DNA of 60,333 bases. Source: Prochlorococcus sp. AG-363-J23. Lineage in GTDB: Bacteria; Cyanobacteriota; Cyanobacteriia; PCC-6307; Cyanobiaceae. Positions 1 to 10,200 of the stretch are shown here, piece after piece. The first letter of the stretch is position 1; each line of letters starts with the position of its first letter. Below the pieces are notes generated by a model. The model made no database searches. It was not told the DNA's origin and was given only the letters and a program-made list of their open reading frames with translations. The stretch covers positions 1-60,333 of the forward strand of contig QCFN01000005.1 of the NCBI GenBank assembly GCA_003280245.1, given 5' to 3'. The translations under genes were made by a program, and so were the position numbers.

Positions 1-1
1 A

Positions 2-763
2 AGAGGAGGACCTGAAAACCTTGTATATCGAGCAGCTCAAAGAGTCTGGAAAGCAGCTGGTCTTGAACCAGTAGGTCTAGAAGCAAGAGTAAGACTAGCG
101 GTTCCTCCTGCTAGAGGATTGGGAAGCAGCGCTACAGCAATTGTTGCTGGTCTGGTGGGAGCAAATGCACTCGTAGGAGACCCACTAAGCAAAGAAAAGC
201 TTCTAGAACTGGCTATTGATATTGAAGGTCACCCGGACAATGTTGTTCCTTCCTTGCTAGGAGGTCTATGTATGACTGCCAAAGCTTTATCAGAAAGATG
301 GCGGGTTGTTAGATGTGAATGGGTTGATTCAGTCAAAGCAGTTGTCGCTATACCCTCTATTCGCCTAAGCACCAGCGAAGCTAGACGAGCAATGCCCAAA
401 GCTATTCCTACAAAAGATGCAGTTTTAAACCTAGGGGCAATAACACTTCTTCTTCAAGGCCTTAGGACTGGCAATGGCGAGCTAATAGCAGATGGAATGC
501 ATGATCGACTTCATGAACCTTATCGATGGAAATTAATCAAAGGAGGCAAAGAAGTTAGAGAAGCTGCTATTCAAGCCGGGGCATGGGGATGCGCAATAAG
601 CGGAGCAGGACCAAGTGTTATAGCCCTTTGCTCAGAGGACCGTGGAGAAGCCATCAGCAATGCAATGGTGAGAGCTTGGGAAGCCACAGGAGTAGCAAGC
701 AGAGCTCCAATGCTTAATCTCCAAACCGAGGGCAGTCGCTGGATCCCTGGAGTCGATGAGTAG
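2..763 (+). CDS. thrB: Homoserine kinase, 5' end cut by window edge
   Basis: Phosphorylates L-homoserine in threonine synthesis; a cytosolic GHMP-family kinase. The reading frame is open from base 2, and the upstream codons give the family signature PPARGLGSSATAI, the glycine/serine-rich ATP loop, so the TTG at 119 is an internal codon and not the start. A later GHMP motif, AISGAGPSVIAL, lies near the C-terminus. About 50-60 N-terminal residues lie outside the window. The stop is 57 bases before ndhD. The call is firm from both motifs. Confidence 0.93.
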   Translation, partial: RGGPENLVYRAAQRVWKAAGLEPVGLEARVRLAVPPARGLGSSATAIVAGLVGANALVGDPLSKEKLLELAIDIEGHPDNVVPSLLGGLCMTAKALSERWRVVRCEWVDSVKAVVAIPSIRLSTSEARRAMPKAIPTKDAVLNLGAITLLLQGLRTGNGELIADGMHDRLHEPYRWKLIKGGKEVREAAIQAGAWGCAISGAGPSVIALCSEDRGEAISNAMVRAWEATGVASRAPMLNLQTEGSRWIPGVDE

Positions 764-820
764 TTTTACTTACACGCTGAGCCTATGGGCTGATAAATTC
801 AATGGGGTTCTTCCGTCCTA

Positions 821-2380
821 ATGGACGCAAATATGCTCCAATCCGCCAGTTTCCCCTGGCTATCGCTGATTGTCCTGCTTCCGTCAGCAGGGTCTCTTTT
901 AATGCCATTGCTCCCCGGGAGCGAAAGCAATAATTCAAATGCAGCAAGAAATCTTGCGCTAGGAGTCCTTTTTATTGACTTCTTATTAATGATATTTGTT
1001 TTCGGAAAACTTTTTAATACTCATCAAAGTGGCCTACAACTAATTGAAAGAGTTAACTGGATACCATTTATCGGACTTGAATGGTCTCTAGGTGCTGACG
1101 GAATTTCTACTCCTCTTGTTCTCTTAAGTGGCTTAATCACACTATTATCAGTTGCGGCAAGTTGGAAAATCCAAAGCAAAACAAGGCTATATTTTGCTCT
1201 TCTCTTACTTCAGGCTTCTGCTCAAGCACTAGTTTTTCTATCTCAAGATTTTCTACTTTTTTTCCTGGCTTGGGAGTTAGAACTTGTTCCTGTATATCTA
1301 TTAATTGCAATTTGGGGTGGCAACAGACGTCTATATGCAGCCACTAAATTTATTCTTTACACCGCGCTTGCTTCTCTGTTAATACTAATAAGTGGTCTTG
1401 CACTAGCACTATCAGGAGCTGAATTCACATTAAATCTTACTGAACTTGCAAATAAATCACCTTCATCAAATATCTCGATTCTTTGTTACCTTGGATTCCT
1501 AATTGGGTTTGGAGTAAAGCTGCCAATCTTCCCTCTTCATACTTGGCTTCCTGATGCACATGGAGAGGCTAATGCACCTGTTTCAATGCTACTAGCAGGG
1601 GTACTCTTAAAAATGGGCGGATATGCCCTAATAAGATTCAATGTGGAAATGCTTCCAGAAGCACATATTCAACTTGCACCAGCTTTAATAGTAATAGGAA
1701 TAGTAAATATCCTATACGGAGCTCTTAATGCCTTTGCTCAAGACAATGTAAAAAGGCGCATAGCATGTAGCTCTGTTAGTCATATGGGATTTGTATTACT
1801 TGGAATTGGAGCAATCAATGCACTAGGAATAAGTGGTGCAATGCTTCAGATGATTAGTCATGGATTAATTGCCGCAGCAATGTTCTTTATCACGGGGACT
1901 TTCTACGAGCGAACGAATACTTTATCAATCCCTAATATGGGCGGACTAGCAAAAGTATTGCCTATAACTTTTGCATTTTTCCTGACAGGTTCACTCGCAT
2001 CTCTTGCGCTTCCAGGTATGAGTGGATTTATTAGTGAAATAACTGTCTTCTTAGGAATTACAAGCCAGGAAAGCTTTACTTCACTTTTTAGAGCTGCGAC
2101 AATTTTACTCTCTGCAATTGGGCTAGTACTTACTCCTATTTACTTACTATCAATGTGCAGAAGAGTATTCTTTGGACCAAGGATTCCTGCATTGGCCACT
2201 GTTGCAGATTTAAATACTAGGGAATTAAGTATTGGTCTAACACTTTTAGTCCCAACATTAGTAATTGGCTTTTGGCCAAGAGTAGCAATTAATATATACG
2301 AAGCATCAACAGACCTTCTGTCAGAAAAATTAGCCGCCTATAGTTTTGCTATAACACAAAATATTCAGAATCTTTCATAG
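821..2380 (+). CDS. ndhD: NAD(P)H-quinone oxidoreductase chain 4 (NdhD)
   Basis: Proton-pumping antiporter-like membrane subunit of the cyanobacterial NDH-1 complex, which serves cyclic electron flow and respiration in thylakoids. The 519-residue protein is almost wholly hydrophobic, with about 14 predicted membrane segments. It carries typical chain-4 motifs: [20 protein letters not shown] near residue 150, [14 protein letters not shown]-like sequence (here [14 protein letters not shown]), and the lysine-containing [19 protein letters not shown]. The length is normal. The M3 peptidase gene follows directly with no spacer. Several ndhD paralogues (respiratory or CO2-uptake types) exist in cyanobacteria; I cannot assign the subtype firmly. 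Confidence 0.95.
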   Translation: MDANMLQSASFPWLSLIVLLPSAGSLLMPLLPGSESNNSNAARNLALGVLFIDFLLMIFVFGKLFNTHQSGLQLIERVNWIPFIGLEWSLGADGISTPLVLLSGLITLLSVAASWKIQSKTRLYFALLLLQASAQALVFLSQDFLLFFLAWELELVPVYLLIAIWGGNRRLYAATKFILYTALASLLILISGLALALSGAEFTLNLTELANKSPSSNISILCYLGFLIGFGVKLPIFPLHTWLPDAHGEANAPVSMLLAGVLLKMGGYALIRFNVEMLPEAHIQLAPALIVIGIVNILYGALNAFAQDNVKRRIACSSVSHMGFVLLGIGAINALGISGAMLQMISHGLIAAAMFFITGTFYERTNTLSIPNMGGLAKVLPITFAFFLTGSLASLALPGMSGFISEITVFLGITSQESFTSLFRAATILLSAIGLVLTPIYLLSMCRRVFFGPRIPALATVADLNTRELSIGLTLLVPTLVIGFWPRVAINIYEASTDLLSEKLAAYSFAITQNIQNLS

Positions 2381-4519
2381 ATGTCATTCCAAGAAAAAAA
2401 TAGCAAAATCCAAATTCTTTTAAATGGAGAAGGGTTGCCTAATTATGCAGAGATAAGTCCAGAGAATATCAACGAAGAAATACCAAAACTTCTTGAAATT
2501 CTGAATGAACAATTAATAGAATTAGAAAAAAAAATCAGCGAAAAGCTTCATAAAGAGAAAGCATTAAGCTGGAAAGATGTAATGCCTCGCCTATATGATA
2601 TAGAAGAAAGAATGAGATGGAGCTGGGGGGCGATTTCCCATCTCAACGGAGTCTCTAACACTGAATCTTTAAGGGCTGCTTATTCAAAACAACAACCTGG
2701 AATTATTCGTTTTCAAAATCAAATCGGTCAGAGTCAGATAATATATAACGCATTAAAATATATAAATGATGACGGCAAAGCTAACTTAAATAATACGCAA
2801 AAAAGAATATTAAATTCTAAATTAGTTTCTATGGAGCAACTAGGTATAGGTCTTAACGAAAAAACTCAAAAGGAATTTAATAACACTAGTGAAAGAATTG
2901 CAAACCTATCAACGACTTATAGTAATAATGTTCTTGATTCAACTCAAAAGTGGAGCTTGTTAATCAACGATCCGGAAGAAATCAAAGGACTTCCTGAACA
3001 TGCTCTTGGATTACTTGCTGAAGCCGCAAAAAAAGCTGGTGACCTTACCGAAAATGGAGAGAAGCCAACAGCAAAGAATGGTCCTTGGAGACTTGGTCTT
3101 GATATGCCAAAGTATCACGCTTACATGACTTATGGTGAAAATAGAACTATTAGAGAAAAAATTTACAAGGCCTTCGTAAGTCGTGCAAGCGAGGGAGAAC
3201 TAAATAATCAACCTTTGATCAAAGAAATCCTTCAATTAAAGCTAGAACAAGCAAATCGTCTTGGCTATTCAAGTTGGGCAAATTTAAGCCTAACAACAAA
3301 AATGGCAAGAGACGTAAAAGAGGTAGAAATACTATTAGAAGAGCTACGTTCAGCTTCATACCCAAAAGCACAGGAAGAACTCAAAGAACTTCAAGTCTTT
3401 GCTCAGAAAAGTAGTTCTTTAGCAATTGAAGATTTCAGCCCATGGGATCTCAATTTTTGGAGTGAGAAACTACTAAAAGAAAAGTTTGATCTAAACCAAG
3501 AAGCTCTCCGTCCCTGGTTCCCAATGCCTCAAGTTTTAGATGGCCTTTTCAATTTATGTCAACGTCTCTTCGGAATAACTATTGAAAAAGCTGATGGAGA
3601 AGCACCTATTTGGCATAAAGATGTACGTTTTTTCAAAGTTTTTAATTTAAATGGATCACACTTAGCTTCTTTTTATCTTGATCCATATAGCCGGCCTGAA
3701 AACAAAAGAGGTGGCGCATGGATGGACGAATGTGTTAATCGCAAAAAGAAAAAAGATGGAACAATAGTCCTCCCAATTGCTTACTTGGTTTGCAATCAAA
3801 GCCCACCTATTGGTGAAACACCTAGCCTGATGAGTTTCGAAGAAGTAGAAACACTTTTCCATGAATTTGGACATGGTCTTCAACACATGCTGACAACCGT
3901 GGATTATCCACAAGCAGCAGGTATCAATAATGTTGAATGGGATGCTGTAGAACTTCCCAGTCAATTCATGGAGAACTGGTGTCGCGATCGCAAAACCCTA
4001 ATAGGCATAGCCAAACATTGGAAGACGAAAGAGGCCCTACCAGAAGAAGAGTTCAACAAGTTAATTAAGTCTCATACTTTTAACTCTGGTTTATCAACAT
4101 TAAGGCAAGTACACCTAGCTCTAACCGATCTAAAACTTCATAGCGAATGGCACAAAGACCTTGGATTAAGTCCGGACGAAATTAGGAGGAGCATATCCAG
4201 AACAACCTCTGTTTTTACTCCTATAAAAGAAGATAATTTTCTTTGCTGCTTCAACCACATTTTTTCCGGCGGTTATGCAGCTGGATACTACTCTTACAAA
4301 TGGGCTGAAGTACTAAGTGCTGATGCATTCGCGGCTTTCGAGGAAGCTGGATTAGACCAGCCAGACAAAATAAAAGAAACAGGAAAACTATTTAGAGAGA
4401 CCATACTCAGCCTAGGAGGAAGCCTTTCTCCAGGAGAAATTTACAAGGCTTTTCGAGGTCGGTCACCAAATACAAGCGCACTTATAAGACATTATGGCTT
4501 AAAACAAGTTAGTCTTTAA
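2381..4519 (+). CDS. M3 family zinc oligopeptidase (oligopeptidase A / PrlC type)
   Basis: Cytosolic metallopeptidase that degrades short peptides. The 712-residue length fits the oligopeptidase A family. The zinc site HEFGH lies at residues 494-498, with the downstream glutamate supplied by the ELPSQFMENW segment; a C-terminal motif FSGGYAAGYYSYKWAEVL is also typical of M3 enzymes. The N-terminal half is helical and rich in Lys and Glu. The ATG follows the ndhD stop without a gap, so the two are probably co-transcribed. The last 11 bases overlap the convergent lipase-like gene. Confidence 0.93.
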   Translation: MSFQEKNSKIQILLNGEGLPNYAEISPENINEEIPKLLEILNEQLIELEKKISEKLHKEKALSWKDVMPRLYDIEERMRWSWGAISHLNGVSNTESLRAAYSKQQPGIIRFQNQIGQSQIIYNALKYINDDGKANLNNTQKRILNSKLVSMEQLGIGLNEKTQKEFNNTSERIANLSTTYSNNVLDSTQKWSLLINDPEEIKGLPEHALGLLAEAAKKAGDLTENGEKPTAKNGPWRLGLDMPKYHAYMTYGENRTIREKIYKAFVSRASEGELNNQPLIKEILQLKLEQANRLGYSSWANLSLTTKMARDVKEVEILLEELRSASYPKAQEELKELQVFAQKSSSLAIEDFSPWDLNFWSEKLLKEKFDLNQEALRPWFPMPQVLDGLFNLCQRLFGITIEKADGEAPIWHKDVRFFKVFNLNGSHLASFYLDPYSRPENKRGGAWMDECVNRKKKKDGTIVLPIAYLVCNQSPPIGETPSLMSFEEVETLFHEFGHGLQHMLTTVDYPQAAGINNVEWDAVELPSQFMENWCRDRKTLIGIAKHWKTKEALPEEEFNKLIKSHTFNSGLSTLRQVHLALTDLKLHSEWHKDLGLSPDEIRRSISRTTSVFTPIKEDNFLCCFNHIFSGGYAAGYYSYKWAEVLSADAFAAFEEAGLDQPDKIKETGKLFRETILSLGGSLSPGEIYKAFRGRSPNTSALIRHYGLKQVSL

Positions 4520-5114
4520 GAATAGCTTTTACCAAAATATCTATAGATTTCGGATGAGTAATTAATTCACGATGAGTTATTACAGGCATTGAATAACATT
4601 TACCTACAGGAAGAGTGGCTTCCCATCCTGGGCAAACCATTAAATCCCAAGCACAAAAGAAACTACTACACTTCAGCGTTTCCAGCATTGCATATTCATT
4701 ATTTAAATTTTCTATAAGTGAACTATCTCTGCGCATTTCTGATACGCCATCTAGTAACCTTGAAGGCAGAAAATGAGCAGTAAAAGTCCCACGATGAGGA
4801 CTTCCCACACTGAAAAATCTACATGTTCTTTTAAAGCCTCCAAGTTTCTGAATCCAAATTCTGCCAATTATTCCTCCCATAGAGAAACCTAATAAATCAA
4901 TTTTTTTATTAGATCCAAATCTGTTAAAAATAAGCATTTCCAATTCATTAGCAAGTTCTTCAAGTGATTTACGTCCAAAATTATGCGGAAGTCTAGGCGT
5001 ATAAATATTTAAGTCTTCTTGTTCCAATTTTTTCAATAATCTCTGAAATACAAGCGGAGTATCCCATAACCCATGGACAAGAATCAAAGGACACTTCTCT
5101 CCTCTCTTATACAT
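4509..5114 (-). CDS. Alpha/beta-hydrolase, lipase-like
   Basis: A small 201-residue alpha/beta-hydrolase. It has the N-terminal oxyanion-type LILVHGLWDTP segment and the nucleophile elbow GFSMGG (family GxSxG), followed by GSPHRG, as in triacylglycerol lipase/PGAP1-like esterases of cyanobacteria. A candidate catalytic His lies in the VITHRELITHP segment near the C-terminus. No signal peptide is visible. It starts exactly where folB ends and overlaps the end of the peptidase gene by 11 bases. The substrate is unknown. Confidence 0.85.
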   Translation of the reverse strand: MYKRGEKCPLILVHGLWDTPLVFQRLLKKLEQEDLNIYTPRLPHNFGRKSLEELANELEMLIFNRFGSNKKIDLLGFSMGGIIGRIWIQKLGGFKRTCRFFSVGSPHRGTFTAHFLPSRLLDGVSEMRRDSSLIENLNNEYAMLETLKCSSFFCAWDLMVCPGWEATLPVGKCYSMPVITHRELITHPKSIDILVKAILKD

Positions 5115-5501
5115 CTATACAATCCAATTTCTATACTTTTCAACTGATATAGTACCGCTAAAGCCATCAACAGGAACCTTGCATTTCCGAAGGATAACTC
5201 TCATCGGCAACGGTCCATAAAGTGTTTCCAATGCATTTAAAATATGGTCACTAAAACACTCTACTGTCAAGCACCTTGCCTTCATTGAGAGTTCATGTAT
5301 AGCTTTAATTCCATACGAATAATCCTCAGAAAATTCTATTTTATCTTCTTTAGAAGCTTTATCTAGATCAAGCCATATACTGAAATCGATGTCAAACCAT
5401 TGACCATATATTCTTTCAGATTCAAAGACACCTACATGTGCCCATATTCGAATATTGTTGACATGAATGGCGTCTTTATATGATTGGTTAGAAAGGGTCA
5501 C
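5115..5501 (-). CDS. folB: Dihydroneopterin aldolase
   Basis: Cleaves dihydroneopterin to 6-hydroxymethyl-dihydropterin in folate synthesis. The 128-residue size is normal. Diagnostic segments are the N-terminal [19 protein letters not shown] (family xIxGhGhxE-like start), [10 protein letters not shown], and the C-terminal VRKPKVP-like stretch, here [10 protein letters not shown]. The start ATG overlaps the proA stop in an ATGA arrangement, so translation is probably coupled to proA. Confidence 0.92.
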   Translation of the reverse strand: MTLSNQSYKDAIHVNNIRIWAHVGVFESERIYGQWFDIDFSIWLDLDKASKEDKIEFSEDYSYGIKAIHELSMKARCLTVECFSDHILNALETLYGPLPMRVILRKCKVPVDGFSGTISVEKYRNWIV

Positions 5502-6808
5502 AAATCAACATGAGTAAAGTTTTTAATACCAGAAGCATAATCAGCAGCAATATGTCCATCACCTTGTAACTGATATCGATAAGTAACCAAACCCTCCAAG
5601 CCTACAGGTCCCCTAGGTGGCAAAGTTTGCGTACTTATTCCAAGTTCTGCTCCAAATCCATATCGGAAACCATCTGCAAAGCGAGTCGAACAATTATGGA
5701 ATACACCTGCACTATCTACCGATTTAATAAATACTTTGGCTATTTCAGGATCTTCTGTAACTATTGCTTCAGTATGACGCGAGCCGTAACGTGAAATATG
5801 GTCAAGTGCTATCTTTAAATCTGGAACAATCTTAATGGATAATTTTAAGTCAAGATACTCTGAAGACCAATCATTATCACAAGCTGATTCGGAAACTCCA
5901 TATTTTTGGCTTAAGCCATCTCCTAATAAATAAACGCCTAATTCTTCAAGTTTAGGAACCGCAATATTTAAAAATGATTTTGCGATCTTTTGATGAATAA
6001 GTAACGTCTCTACTGCATTACAGGCTGCAGGATACTGAGTTTTACTATCAATAAGAATTCTTAAGGCCTTATCAAGGTTTGCTTTTTCATCAACATACAA
6101 ATGGCAAATTCCATCTGCATGGCCAAGAACAGGAATTCTCGTATTATCCTTAATATACCTAACCAATTCATTGCTACCCCTAGGAATTATCAAATCAACT
6201 AATCCATCCAAGTGGAGTAAGCCCATGCTCTCTTGACGTGTAGTCAACAAACCAACTGATTTGTAATCAATATCTGATTTTAAAATACCCTGATGTATCG
6301 CTTTAACCAATATTTTATTTGTCAAGCTAGCTTCACTTCCTCCCTTAAGCAGAACCCCATTCCCCGAACGAATAGCTAGCGAAGCGATCTGAATTAATGC
6401 ATCAGGACGGGCCTCAAATATCACTCCAATAACACCCAAAGGGACTGAAATCCTTTCCAAAACCAATCCCATATCAAGCTCTCTATGCAAATCCCTTTTC
6501 CCTAATGGGTCAGGAAGAGCTGCAACTGTTCGAACTCCTTCTATAGCATCCCCTAACTTAATCAAATCAAGCTTCAATCTTGACATTAAAGCAGGAGAAA
6601 GACTCTCGCTTTCAGATCTTTCAAGGTCCTCTAAGTTTGCAGCAACAATTTCATCCTTAAAAGATTCGAGCGCTTCGGCAACCTTGAACAAAGCAAGTTG
6701 CCTTTGCTCATTAGTTGCCTGACCAAGAAAAGAAGCCGCCTTTCGAGCATCAGCAACCAACCGAATCAACTCATCAGAAGGACTGGGTATAGAAGAGAAG
6801 TTGGCCAT
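5498..6808 (-). CDS. proA: Glutamate-5-semialdehyde dehydrogenase (gamma-glutamyl phosphate reductase)
   Basis: NADPH-dependent reduction of gamma-glutamyl phosphate in proline synthesis. The catalytic cysteine lies in the [14 protein letters not shown] segment. The [20 protein letters not shown] and [24 protein letters not shown] signatures are near-consensus for ProA. I chose the ATG giving [15 protein letters not shown] (436 residues), because the 25 residues encoded further upstream overlap the ROK remnant and do not resemble ProA. The 3' end overlaps folB by four bases. Confidence 0.95.
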   Translation of the reverse strand: MANFSSIPSPSDELIRLVADARKAASFLGQATNEQRQLALFKVAEALESFKDEIVAANLEDLERSESESLSPALMSRLKLDLIKLGDAIEGVRTVAALPDPLGKRDLHRELDMGLVLERISVPLGVIGVIFEARPDALIQIASLAIRSGNGVLLKGGSEASLTNKILVKAIHQGILKSDIDYKSVGLLTTRQESMGLLHLDGLVDLIIPRGSNELVRYIKDNTRIPVLGHADGICHLYVDEKANLDKALRILIDSKTQYPAACNAVETLLIHQKIAKSFLNIAVPKLEELGVYLLGDGLSQKYGVSESACDNDWSSEYLDLKLSIKIVPDLKIALDHISRYGSRHTEAIVTEDPEIAKVFIKSVDSAGVFHNCSTRFADGFRYGFGAELGISTQTLPPRGPVGLEGLVTYRYQLQGDGHIAADYASGIKNFTHVDL

Positions 6809-6833
6809 TTCGAAAATCAGTTGTTTATCGTAA

Positions 6834-7295
6834 TTAGTCTCTAAAAGAACTATAAGAAAAACCTTGGAAGCGCTTAAACGCAAGAAAAGCTACTTTCAAG
6901 CAGTCAGAGCTAAAACCTAGTTGCATGAAATCTAATTCTGCCATTAAAGAGATATCTTGAAGATTAGCAAGTGTAACTTTTCTTTTAATCCTCAATTCCA
7001 GCCATTCTGAAAGAGGCACTTCATCCCAACCCGAAAATTGTTGCGCAGTTTTTACAACTCTTCCTAAGGAATCAATGGTTGCTGGAAGAACTATCCCAAC
7101 CATTAGTGCTTGAGAGTCAGAGTCAATTTCTTCTATAATTTCACAAAGCTGTACAGTAACTGCTCCAGGCATTAAAGGTGGTGTAAAACCTGTTTCCACC
7201 ATGCTTAAAAGCTCACCATTTTCATCAAAGCGAGCTGCCTTGATAAGACTTCCACACAAATCAATTCCTATTACCTGAGACAAGCATTTATTCAA
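6834..7295 (-). pseudogene. Truncated ROK-family sugar kinase (glucokinase-like) remnant
   Basis: The N-terminal part resembles ROK/polyphosphate-glucokinase-type proteins: VIGIDLCGSLIKAARFDENG corresponds to the family phosphate loop GIDLGGTxIK, but the second Gly of the GG pair is Cys. Further homology runs through MPGAVTVQLCE, VGIVLPATIDSLGRV and SGWDEVPLSEWLE. After VTLANLQDISLMAELDFMQLG the frame loses similarity and stops, so the second kinase half (catalytic Asp, second ATP motif and zinc motif) is missing. Only 25 bases separate the stop from proA, leaving no room for it. No ATG sits at the expected start; TTG at 7295 is possible. Longer reading to 7373 is open but overlaps the TamB-like gene. 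A non-catalytic protein cannot be excluded. Confidence 0.7.
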
Positions 7296-7299
7296 TTTT

Positions 7300-10200
7300 C
7301 TAGAACCTAAAGAATAGCTGTAATTGACTCTGCCAAGTACCTTCTCTATCCAAAGAACCAACAAATCCAGCATTAGGACTTATCTGGAAGTTAAAAGTAC
7401 CTTGTGGAGGAATATCTTTCCGATTAGGAGTAGCAAGAACCGAAAAGTTAAACCTTTCAGTTAAATCTATTCCAACCTCAGTTACCCAAGCTTGCTGAGG
7501 GGAAGTAGAAGCAGGACCAGAGTGCCCAGATGATTGATTATCATCTGTCTTATCAGTTGTTTCCGCGGTTAAGTAAGCTGGATAAAGAGCTACATGCAAT
7601 CGATCACTAAACGATTCCGAAATACTTCCTAAAACAGGCGAAAGGACAGATTGGCCTAATACACTAGCTAAAACTTCGCTTTGCGCTCCTCCTAAAAGCT
7701 TTTCAAAGGAATTCCCTCCGATCAATCCAAGAAGCTGCGCTCGTGGCATAGTTGGAGAGCTACGTAATTCAATAGTTTCGAGAATTCGATCAGCAGGTCC
7801 ACTAGCCTCAACCATCACCTTTACCAATCGAAAACCACTAGCAAAGCCAAAATTACCAGAACCATTTGTTGAGAATATATTAGGAGATGATGTAGTTGCA
7901 TCATCTACAACATTTTCCGAAACTCTGCTAGTCATAGCTATATCAACAAAAGGAACAAAACCTAAAGAAGGTGTAAAAATTGCCACATTCGATGCTCGCC
8001 TATCAAGAGTAAATGTAGTAGTAAAAAGATTAATTCTTCCAGTCAACAACCTAATAACACCACTAGCTTTAAGAGTTGAATCCAATGGACCATTAAGACG
8101 TAAAAAACCTGTGGTTCTAAAATTTGCTAATGGTTGAGATGTGATTCTCAGATCAGGACCTAATCGAAGCATTAAATCATCAAATTTTATATAAGAAAAG
8201 TTAGGGATAGATGCACTTAGGTTTTTACTTTTAGATTCTTCCATGTTCTGTCCAAGAAAAAGAATTGGCTCATAAAAATCCCAGTTTTGCTCTGGTAAAA
8301 CTTCAAGATCTTGTTCTACACTATTTCTTGAAATTTTCGGCTTTCGCTGAAATCTACTCCTACGATGAGAAATAGTTCCTTTGTCAAGGGTTACATTGCC
8401 GCTAAAAATTGGGCTAATAAATGCTCCCTCTACCTGTAAATCGCCATCGATATCGACATTCGCAACCTCCTGTTTCAATCTAACGCGATTTATCTTCAAA
8501 GATAAAGGTTTTGATTCTGATGTTGAATGTCTAATACCAATAGAACCATCTGCATATATACTTCCTTGAGATTCAATATTTGCCTTTAGACCAAGTACTT
8601 CGAGTCGATTAAAGTCAAACAAAATAGATGTTTCCAGATTGCTTACAACTTGATCCTTAAATATAAATTTACCATCACTTACAACCAAAAAACCATTAGC
8701 TTTTGGGTCTTCTAGAGTTCCAGAAATAAACAAACGCAAATCAGAAGTACCAGAATTCCATCTAATAACTCCATCAGTAACTCCTGTTAAGAAATCAAGT
8801 CCATCTCCATGGCTCTCAACTCTTAAATCAATAGGCAAAGAAGATTTAAATGGTACACTTCCAATTAATTTTACAGGCTCTTTAGATGTAAGACTTCTCA
8901 ATAAAATATCAACGTTCAAAGATGAGTTTGCAAAAATGAGCTTACCTCTCTGAAGTTCCAAAGCATTATCTGCTAACCTTGCATCTTCAAAAGATAAATC
9001 AGCCGTAATTTCCTGGCGACCTTTTCTTAATAAATAATTACCTGAAAGGCCTAAAGAGCCATTAAATGAACTCGGCAATGGCGCCAACAAAGAAAGCAAA
9101 GAGAACGGAATATTCAACAATGAAAAGTTTCCTTCTCCTCCTTTAATTGGACCTGTAAGCGATGCAATAAATGGTTTTTGTTTCAAAAGAACTTTCTCGC
9201 TTTGACCTTTACGCCAAAGTTTTCCTTCTGCTTGAAGGTTCACTTCTAATCGATTCAAATCTGGTCCTTGAACCTTAAACAAAAAGTCGATATCTCCTCG
9301 AAGATCATCAGGGTTCAAAAATTCTCTCTTTTTTTTAATTAACTCAATTGCATTTATTGAGTTCTTGGCTGTCGACAAAGCATTGAACTGACCATCAAGA
9401 GAGCCTTTAAAAGGTTGCACCCAAAAAGATCCTAAATCCCCAGCTTTGCCTTTTGCTAAAATATTTTCAGGTCTAATCTGAGGGAGGAATTTTAAAGTAC
9501 TTAACGTGAGCCATCTAGCACTTACTTTTTGGCCCTCTCCTTTTATCTTCAACTTACCTCCAAGAATCCCATCAACCGAAAGGGCAATCTGACCATTTCG
9601 GCTTGGCGAAAGGTTTCCATTAATCATATAGTTCTTATCACGAAAGCTTCCTTTCAGCTCAGCCTTTTTAAGTTGAATCCCCATAAAACGTAGAGAACGC
9701 ATTGCTATCTCGCCATTCACAGATAATTTCTTTAAATCCAAAAGACCTTTACCACTTAAGAACCCATAAATACCTTCGAATCTCCTCTTAGGAGGCAATG
9801 CTAATTCAACACCATCAAGGCTAAATTCATCTGCTTCTAAATGATATTTTTTATTTCTCTTTTTAAGAGATATAGTACCTTCTCCACGTTTAATCAAGAT
9901 CTTTTTCAGCATCCAATCACGATCCAACTCGGCAGCAAAAGAACCTATATTTCTTTTACCTAGTGAATTCATTTTAAGAACAGTTCCTCCATCTCTATAT
10001 CCAACAAATTTACCCTTCCAGTCCTCCCTTAATCGTATTCCATTGAACTGTGGATTAGAAATACTCAAATTAAGATCTGGTTGTAAATTTGATAGTGATC
10101 CATTGATTTGTCCATCTACACTAAAAACGCCTGCAAAAGAATTACCAAATATACTGGAAGCCCTAGACAAAGGAAAAGACTTGAGACTAATTTCAGATTC

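Noticed and set aside
119-763. TTG at 119 as start of thrB
   Set aside because: The frame upstream encodes conserved homoserine kinase sequence including PPARG; the gene is simply cut by the window start.
3904-3912. Perfect DnaA-box sequence TTATCCACA
   Set aside because: Single copy inside the M3 peptidase coding region, without further boxes or an AT-rich unwinding region; chance is enough.
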